Shown here: piece after piece, positions 25,995 to 30,918 of the stretch
Layout of the letters: every line of letters starts with the position of its first letter
How positions within the stretch are numbered: position 1 is the first letter of the stretch
Source of the DNA: Emticicia sp043780375
Lineage (GTDB): Bacteria > Bacteroidota > Bacteroidia > Cytophagales > Spirosomataceae
Assembly (NCBI RefSeq): GCF_043780375.1
Contig: NZ_JAYWCU010000170.1
Span: 1-30,918, forward strand
DNA length: 30,918 nt
Reading direction: 5' to 3'
Made by a program: the position numbers and the translations under genes
The notes under the pieces: generated by a model
Databases searched by the model: none
What the model saw: the letters and a program-made list of their open reading frames with translations, nothing else
Told to the model about the DNA's origin: nothing

Positions 25995-26151
25995 GTTTAT
26001 TTATAAAAATATTGCGACTGTTCATTAGTTTGAATTACGATTAAATTTGTTTCTTCAAGAAAGTATCAAGGACGAAACACCCTCAAAACTGTCCGAAAGC
26101 AGAGTTTTATTTATCAGACGATTTGAAAAATATTCATCAAGAAGTGCCATT
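25995..26151 (-). promoter_or_regulatory. Conserved spacer upstream of LytTR copy 2
   Basis: It is the counterpart of 21666-21820, with the same conserved blocks and spacing. Conservation between copies of a non-coding spacer, while the neighbouring exported-protein ends have diverged more, points to retained regulatory sites, though recent conversion is an alternative. Confidence 0.45.
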
Positions 26152-26736
26152 TCAATTACACCCTCCAACGGCGGCATTAAATACAGTTCCGTTATCTGCC
26201 TTAAAACCAGCATCCAACTGAATTGATTTGGCATTATAAGTAACTTTTGCTGTTCCAGTTACTTTATTGGTTGCGTTTATTCTCCCATTTGCAATTGATG
26301 CTGTTTTTAAAATATTGTCCGTTGAAATGTCATCAGTGGGGCTTACGAGTGTTACTAAGGCAGCATTAGAAGCGAAACTTGTTGAAATACTTGCCGAGCT
26401 TGTACATCCATAGCCATTCGTAATGGTAGCAGTATATGTTCCTGCATTAGTTACTGCTAAACTTGGCGTTGTTGCTCCCCCAGGCGACCACACCACTGCA
26501 TTGACGGGCGAAGTAGAAGGTACTTGCCAAGTTGGAGCATTTACCAATGTTCCATTATTACGATTGCCCGTAGCATCTGCCGTGCTTGTGCCTGTACTTT
26601 CATCAAATTTATAATAGGCTACCAATCCTGCACTATTGGTTGGCACTGTATTATTTCTGTTATCAATAATTTCTTCATCGTTTTGACCAAAAGCCATAAA
26701 TGAGCTAATCAAAAATAGTAAAATTAATCTTTTCAT
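26152..26736 (-). CDS. Short exported protein: signal peptide plus C-terminal end of paralogue B
   Basis: The 194-residue protein starts with its own signal peptide (MKRLILLFLISSFMAFGQ), unlike the MKTxFTK leaders of the large proteins. From about residue 35 it matches the end of the 1117-residue protein: YYKFDESTGTSTADATGN, GTYTATITNGYGC, then a 3-coathanger-like tail (about 131-194) ending VGGCN. The N-terminal module, the first Ig-like domain and nearly all of LamG are absent. The frame is intact and in frame with an export signal, so it may be a working minimal protein made by recombination, or a decaying copy. Confidence 0.75.
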   Translation of the reverse strand: MKRLILLFLISSFMAFGQNDEEIIDNRNNTVPTNSAGLVAYYKFDESTGTSTADATGNRNNGTLVNAPTWQVPSTSPVNAVVWSPGGATTPSLAVTNAGTYTATITNGYGCTSSASISTSFASNAALVTLVSPTDDISTDNILKTASIANGRINATNKVTGTAKVTYNAKSIQLDAGFKADNGTVFNAAVGGCN

Positions 26737-26739
26737 TTT

Positions 26740-26910
26740 TTAAGCCGCTATTTGCCTTTTTAAATTTATTGAAATCATTGTTCCGTTTTTTACTTACTGT
26801 ATCAATTTTCCCTCGATTTGTTGAGTTAGCAAATCAACCAATTGCGTGCTGAAACCCGTGCCTTTTGCTTGCGTATCTAAACTTTTTTTGATGCCGTTAT
26901 CGACGTTTGA
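26740..26910 (-). pseudogene. Histidine-kinase C-terminal (HATPase_c) remnant
   Basis: Reading the minus strand down from 26910 gives a degraded G1 box (DNG, then IKKSL) and a G2-like GTGFSTQLVDLLTQQIEGKL, as in HisKA_2-type or LytS-like sensor kinases. A TAA at 26794-26796 interrupts it, yet the same frame continues with VKNGTMISINLKRQ, the expected final strand, to a stop at 26740-26742. Upstream of 26910 the frame is stopped and no kinase sequence is seen. The G2 motif has Ser where Gly is usual. It is too short for automatic gene calls and is certainly inactive. Confidence 0.7.
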
Positions 26911-26967
26911 TTAATTTTCAGACTTAAAGTTTATATTTTGTAAATTATAAAAAACTTTGCTTTACCC

Positions 26968-26997
26968 CCCCCTTAAATCATTGGCGAAATAAGGGGG
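26968..26997 (-). terminator. Hairpin after the 823-residue exported protein gene
   Basis: An 8-bp GC-rich stem (26968-26975 with 26990-26997) lies 16 bp past the stop codon. The loop (ATCATTGGCGAAA-like) resembles that of the terminator at 18779-18815, so the terminator was duplicated with the gene. The T run is lost here. Confidence 0.55.
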
Positions 26998-27012
26998 AAA
27001 TATAGCTTTTAC

Positions 27013-29484
27013 TTAATTCAAACACCCACCAATCCTTGCCGTAAAATTTGTGCCACTTTTTGCTTCAAAACCAGGGCTGAATGTTAGCGAATTTCCAGCT
27101 TTGTAGGTAACACTCGCAGGTGAAAATATTTTATTACTTGCCGTAAGTGTTGTAGTTGCTATTTGTAGCGAATTTGTCGTGAAGTTAGTTATCAAGTTCA
27201 AAACTGTAGAAGGCGTTCCAACCAAAACCAATTTTGTAGCTACTCTATCACGTACATAATTGACAGTTTCGCAACCTACAAAATATGTTGTATTGACACT
27301 TGGATTGACGATTACGGTACTACCAATTGCCGCAGGAAAACCACCAACCGCCACGGTGTACCAAGTTGGAGTAGTACTGACTGGACAACTTGCCGTTAGC
27401 GTTACGGGTGTACCCGTACAAATCTCATTGGCACTTGCCACAACGCCCGTGGCTGGTGGTGGGGCAGCAAAGCCGACACTGGCAAAAACACTTGCTTTGA
27501 TGCTCGGTTCACATTCAGAATATAACCTAAATTCAAGATTGGCAAAATTTACATCACTTGTTGGATACCTTCTCGAAATATTTACATCATAGTTTTCTAC
27601 TCGACAAGTATTGGCTGGAATTGTGAAAGCTCCAAATTCTGAGCCAGTGCTTCCCGCAGCAGTAATCAGCAAATCGCTTGAATTTGATTGCGAAACAAAA
27701 CCTAATTTATAAGTACGTGCTTCCGTTGTATTACTATTACACACTTTCATTTGGAAAGCGGCTGGTGTACCAAGTGTGATATTTGAGATAGCTATATTAT
27801 TTTGAGCTATTCCAACAATTTCTAATCGTGGTTGCTCTCTTTGATAACCACCTTCGAAGGGGCAACTCGTTCTACTGCCACTTTGCAGCTTAAATAGTGG
27901 CGTACCAAACATTGGGTCACGGTAGATATTTATTCTTAATAAATCGCCAGCGTCATTATCCTCCAAGTGCATTGTCATTGTATTGGTAATGCTGCTTGTA
28001 CTGCTGTTGGTTTGCCCATAACTTTTACTGGTTCGCAAATTATACCCAGCCGAAAAACCCGAACCTCCAATGTTTACTACACCCTGTATTCCAACGTTTG
28101 CCTCCATGTAATTATCTACAATAATAGTATTGGTTTGACTGGTGCTTACACTGGTGGTTCTATCTAAATAAGGTGCCCCTCCCGATAAATTTATTTGTCC
28201 ATAATCGGGATTTGGTATAGTGGCGTTGGCTACATTGGCATCATTCATTGCTATGAGTTGCTTCCAAACATTCAATTGGTTTTTAGCGTCTATTCGCTGT
28301 TTTAGGGTAAGGGCGTTGTTGAGGGTGTCAAGCCTACGCAGCTCTATTTGATCTATAATATTGCTACGGGTATATAAGTTGAGTCTTTTGGAATTATCAA
28401 CGGGTACCATTGCAAGTCCTTTTTTGATAGAAGTGCTATAATTGGGCGGAGGACCTATAACCAAATTGTCGTATATGGCATAATTATAATCTAAGCCCTC
28501 GCACAAAAATATATCTTCACCCGAGCCTGGTGTGGCTCCAAAACCTGTGGTAGAGCTTACGCAAGTTTCAGTGTTTTTTTTCCTTACATTTGTGTTACCT
28601 TCTGTTCCTGATGCCGTAAATTCTACATAAGCCTCAATATCAATCGTTGCTACAAAGCCAATGCTACCCTTGAAGCCAAGTTTTATTGAGCCAGTACCTG
28701 TATTAGCCAAACCTTCAGTAATACTATTTTCTGCCGATTGACAAGATGTTTTATTAACTTCAAATTTGGTATAACTTTGGTCGCCTGGAGGGGCATGAAG
28801 TACAGTAATAGGTAATGCAGGTTGAGAAATGATACGAGGTTGACCAGAATCATTCAAAACCAGCGGTATCGGTATGCCTGGCTCTTTTACGCCATCTACA
28901 ATAAACGGTAAAACCATCGTGTAGTATTGTATGACACCATTTTGGATTACTGCAAAACCAAATACTATCCACGCTTGTGACCGAGCATTCGTAAAAGTAT
29001 AAGTGCCTTGGTATTTGTATGTTTTCTGACTACTATTAATTAATTCAGTAAATGGGATGCTTATGAAAGCATCGTATGCGTAATTTTGCTCATTTTTTCC
29101 TATTCCTCCCGGCAATGCGACAGTGTTTGTAATTGCTGAGCCCAACCAAGGAAAAAATTCGTTTAAATTAAATTCGAGAGAAATAGTTACGGGCTTACCC
29201 GCCGTAGCTTTAAAGCGACCTCCTGGAGCAATTGAATTAAAAGTGTTGCCAATCCAACCATTATTGGCTGCTTGAATAATATCATTTGTGCCCGCATATA
29301 TCGAACCATAATAGGCGTTATTTCCTGCCACGCTACCGCTCGAACTGGTTACTTTAAGCGTGCCCATATCACCATAGGTAGCGGTTAGTGGCTGAACCCA
29401 TTGACCAACACTCGTTTCGGAGTTAAGCAGCAAACATATAATTGTAATGATACTAAGAATGTTTTTTGTAAATCTTGTTTTCAT
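27013..29484 (-). CDS. Large exported beta-rich protein, Ig-like plus 3-coathanger-stack tail (paralogue C)
   Basis: I start at ATG 29484 (823 residues) because the protein then begins MKTRFTKNILSII like its paralogues; an upstream ATG at 29520 adds 12 residues. It is co-linear with the 818-residue protein throughout: GGIGKNEQNYAYDAFI, LHAPPGDQS, the Ser/Thr-rich segment, SRTSCPFEGGYQREQP, an Ig-like domain and a tail ending GGCLN. In the stretch compared by eye (28041-28330 against 19861-20150) many nucleotide changes are silent, suggesting both genes have been under selection for protein function. It lies downstream of LytTR copy 3. Confidence 0.85.
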   Translation of the reverse strand: MKTRFTKNILSIITIICLLLNSETSVGQWVQPLTATYGDMGTLKVTSSSGSVAGNNAYYGSIYAGTNDIIQAANNGWIGNTFNSIAPGGRFKATAGKPVTISLEFNLNEFFPWLGSAITNTVALPGGIGKNEQNYAYDAFISIPFTELINSSQKTYKYQGTYTFTNARSQAWIVFGFAVIQNGVIQYYTMVLPFIVDGVKEPGIPIPLVLNDSGQPRIISQPALPITVLHAPPGDQSYTKFEVNKTSCQSAENSITEGLANTGTGSIKLGFKGSIGFVATIDIEAYVEFTASGTEGNTNVRKKNTETCVSSTTGFGATPGSGEDIFLCEGLDYNYAIYDNLVIGPPPNYSTSIKKGLAMVPVDNSKRLNLYTRSNIIDQIELRRLDTLNNALTLKQRIDAKNQLNVWKQLIAMNDANVANATIPNPDYGQINLSGGAPYLDRTTSVSTSQTNTIIVDNYMEANVGIQGVVNIGGSGFSAGYNLRTSKSYGQTNSSTSSITNTMTMHLEDNDAGDLLRINIYRDPMFGTPLFKLQSGSRTSCPFEGGYQREQPRLEIVGIAQNNIAISNITLGTPAAFQMKVCNSNTTEARTYKLGFVSQSNSSDLLITAAGSTGSEFGAFTIPANTCRVENYDVNISRRYPTSDVNFANLEFRLYSECEPSIKASVFASVGFAAPPPATGVVASANEICTGTPVTLTASCPVSTTPTWYTVAVGGFPAAIGSTVIVNPSVNTTYFVGCETVNYVRDRVATKLVLVGTPSTVLNLITNFTTNSLQIATTTLTASNKIFSPASVTYKAGNSLTFSPGFEAKSGTNFTARIGGCLN

Positions 29485-29562
29485 TTGGATATAGAATTTT
29501 AGGATTTTAAATGAATTCAACCCATGTTCTTATGCAATAATTGATGGGTTATTGAAATTAGT

Positions 29563-29895
29563 TTATTGAATAATTTTAAAAAAAACTGCTGCTTTCCTGC
29601 GTGAAAGGGGAATTTTTGTTCCATTGATTAGTCTGATGCTGGAAGAATTTCCAATAGTGTCTTTGTCTTCAAAGTCAGACACATATTTTAAGTTGATAAT
29701 GGTAGAGCGATGGCTTCTGAAAAAATCACTTTCTTTCAAACGTTTCTCTAAAATTCCGATGTTAGTAGAACTGAGTATGCAGCTACCATCTATAAAATAG
29801 ATATATGTGTAGTTGATGTCGGCTTTAAGCATCAAAATACTCGTTGGACAAATTTTTTTATGCCCACCAATGCGGACGAATGTATCAATTTCCAT
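29563..29895 (-). CDS. Stand-alone LytTR DNA-binding protein (copy 3, diverged)
   Basis: ATG 29895 gives 110 residues, exactly the length of copies 1 and 2; the upstream ATG at 29931 adds 12. The fold landmarks are kept (ILMLKADINYTYIYFIDG, FFRSHRSTIINLKYV, PLSRRKAAVFFKIIQ), including a closer match to the canonical LytTR FxRxHRS than in the other copies. It begins 54 bp after the azoreductase gene and its upstream spacer does not match those of copies 1 and 2, so it may be transcribed from a different promoter or with azoR. Confidence 0.9.
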   Translation of the reverse strand: MEIDTFVRIGGHKKICPTSILMLKADINYTYIYFIDGSCILSSTNIGILEKRLKESDFFRSHRSTIINLKYVSDFEDKDTIGNSSSIRLINGTKIPLSRRKAAVFFKIIQ

Positions 29896-29949
29896 GGCTG
29901 TTTTTTTTATTAAGTTTGTTACAAATTTCAATGCAAAGTGGTCGAAATA

Positions 29950-30561
29950 CTAAAAAGCAAATTCATTGACTGTCGCCAATCCCTTTGAAAGTGCCATCTC
30001 GCCCATTCCAGGAATGGCAGTTCCTTCTACACGGAAAGTTGTAACGTCGGTCATTCCCAAAAAGCCTAAAATTGCCCTTAAATACGGGTCGTTAAAATCA
30101 TACGCCTTCATAGGTCCTTCTGAATAAATCCCTCCCGAAGCAATGGCTAAATACACTTTTTTGTTCTCTACCAAACCTCTTGGCATGCCATTTTCATCAT
30201 ATTGAAAGGTGAAGCCTACTCTTGAAATGTGGTCAACCCAAGCCTTTAATGTAGAAGGAATACCAAAATTGTAAAAAGGCACACCAATGACAATGATGTT
30301 GGCGTCCATTAATTCCTTTATAGCTTTATCCGAATTTTTAACTGCATTATTCAGCGTTTCGTTTCTGTGTTCGGCAGGGGTAAAAAATGCTGCCAAAGTT
30401 GTTTCGTCAATATGAGAAAGTGGCTCTTGAGCTAAATTGTGTTTCGATACACTACTATCAGGATAGGTTAATGTGACCTTTTCAAGAATGGCGTTTGATA
30501 ATTTGTTGCTAAAAGAATTTTCGCCATTAGGACTTGTCGTGATAAATAAGATTCTTTTCAT
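29950..30561 (-). CDS. azoR: FMN-dependent NADH-azoreductase
   Basis: The 203-residue flavodoxin-fold enzyme reduces azo compounds and quinones using NADH. It shows the N-terminal phosphate-binding region (LFITTSPNGENSFSNKL), GVPFYNFGIPSTLKAWVDHISR (about 93-114) typical of AzoR/AcpD, and ASGGIYSEGP, which contacts the flavin. The length is normal for the family. It may simply flank the LytTR array; the 54-bp gap to LytTR copy 3 leaves co-transcription possible. Confidence 0.92.
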   Translation of the reverse strand: MKRILFITTSPNGENSFSNKLSNAILEKVTLTYPDSSVSKHNLAQEPLSHIDETTLAAFFTPAEHRNETLNNAVKNSDKAIKELMDANIIVIGVPFYNFGIPSTLKAWVDHISRVGFTFQYDENGMPRGLVENKKVYLAIASGGIYSEGPMKAYDFNDPYLRAILGFLGMTDVTTFRVEGTAIPGMGEMALSKGLATVNEFAF

Positions 30562-30676
30562 TTTTTTAATAATTGAAATTTGAATATAAAAGAATTAATT
30601 TGTTTTGAATTAGTCGTTTTAGAAGCAATGATTACATAAGAATATGTCTGCTTCAATGGTTAAAATTGTAATAAGG

Positions 30677-30918
30677 TTATTTTTCATTTAAATAGTTGCT
30701 CTCTGAAACCTCGATAATGGGTGTTGTGTCGTAGTAGGTGATGATGCGGTCAATCATTTTTTCTTTATTGAAATGAAAGTTGAAATTCATTCTCAAAGCC
30801 ACGGAATCGTCTTTAAATACCATGTTGTTAGAAAAATAAGCATAGACATAAATACCTGATAATAAACCAGCTTTGGGCTTTTGAAGTACATGAATGGGTA
30901 GATAATTGGCAGCCGTTA
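30677..30918 (-). CDS. C-terminal part of a probable NTF2/SnoaL-like protein (5' partial)
   Basis: A minus-strand frame enters from the window edge and stops at 30677-30679, giving 80 residues. The pattern VYAYFSNNMVFKDDSVALRM, then NFNFHFNKEKMIDRIITYYD and IIEVSES is that of the second half of a SnoaL-like cone, in which a helix follows the long strands. The N-terminus is outside the window. A weak hairpin (30622-30654) follows it. Confidence 0.65.
   Translation of the reverse strand, partial: TAANYLPIHVLQKPKAGLLSGIYVYAYFSNNMVFKDDSVALRMNFNFHFNKEKMIDRIITYYDTTPIIEVSESNYLNEK

Larger units (their letters stand above)
25485..26655. repeat. Segmental duplication, copy 2
   Basis: It matches 21155-22330 at an offset of about 4.33 kb. 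The lower edge coincides with the transposase junction at 25482. The upper edge coincides with the point where the 194-residue protein acquires an unrelated signal peptide. Confidence 0.8.

Noticed and set aside
18837..29484. Type IX secretion C-terminal sorting domain on the large exported proteins
   Set aside because: The usual YPNP-type start and final strand pattern are absent; the tails fit the 3-coathanger-stack pattern ending in GGC instead.
30622..30654. Hairpin GAAGCA...TGCTTC with an inner ACATA/TATGT stem after the NTF2-like gene
   Set aside because: The internal loop is asymmetric and no T run follows on the minus strand, so a terminator call is not safe.
1..30918. CRISPR array, tRNA or rRNA genes
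   Set aside because: No regularly spaced repeats and no tRNA- or rRNA-like sequences were found on either strand.

Overview
This is an AT-rich window that looks like a Bacteroidota chromosome, most likely Cytophagales-like; the genus is not determinable by eye. The pointers are Bacteroidota-type promoters (TTG, about 20 nt, TAnnTTTG), an lspA with long insertions and an acidic tail, a DAHP synthase fused to chorismate mutase, an OMP_b-brl_3-type outer-membrane protein, and many secreted beta-rich proteins ending in a 3-coathanger-stack-like tail. No rRNA, tRNA or CRISPR was seen.

Positions 1-14000 are mostly housekeeping: the tail of an unknown gene, a multi-pass membrane protein, a MITE-like element, a DoxX-like protein, a methyltransferase followed by a HemW-like radical SAM protein, aroF-pheA-type DAHP synthase/chorismate mutase, proline dehydrogenase, lspA plus a small membrane protein, a secreted protein of unknown function, a LysM protein, purK-purE, and an S9 peptidase. 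Several units end in strong hairpin terminators. Positions 14000-18520 hold cell-envelope genes on the minus strand: a DUF4440-type lipoprotein, a large outer-membrane beta-barrel protein with a carboxypeptidase-like N-terminal domain, and an exported duplicated alpha-beta-barrel protein. The last has a TAnnTTTG element with direct and inverted repeats just upstream, like an activator-dependent promoter.

The accessory part is 18837-29931, entirely on the minus strand. Here a two-gene module recurs: a 110-residue stand-alone LytTR DNA-binding protein, then a large exported beta-rich protein. Three LytTR genes are present (29895-29563, 25994-25662, 21665-21333). Three full-length exported paralogues of 823, 1117 and 818 residues share the motifs GGIGKNEQ-x-YAYD, PPGD and SCPxEGGYQR, an Ig-like domain, and a C-terminal domain ending in GGC; the 1117-residue one also carries a LamG domain. 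Between them lies wreckage: a paralogue cut after residue 47 and fused in frame to the end of an IS5-like transposase, a 194-residue protein that keeps only the C-terminal end of a paralogue behind its own signal peptide, and a histidine-kinase C-terminal fragment with a stop codon. A segment of about 1.17 kb (C-terminal end of an exported gene, spacer, LytTR, start of the next exported gene) occurs twice with an offset of about 4.33 kb, so the locus grew by segmental duplication and was then eroded. An azoreductase and the tail of an NTF2-like protein close the window.

The LytTR/exported-protein array is the best candidate for a poorly described system. The sequence supports a locally regulated, duplicating family of large surface or secreted proteins. 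Whether they are adhesins, pore formers or something else cannot be decided here.
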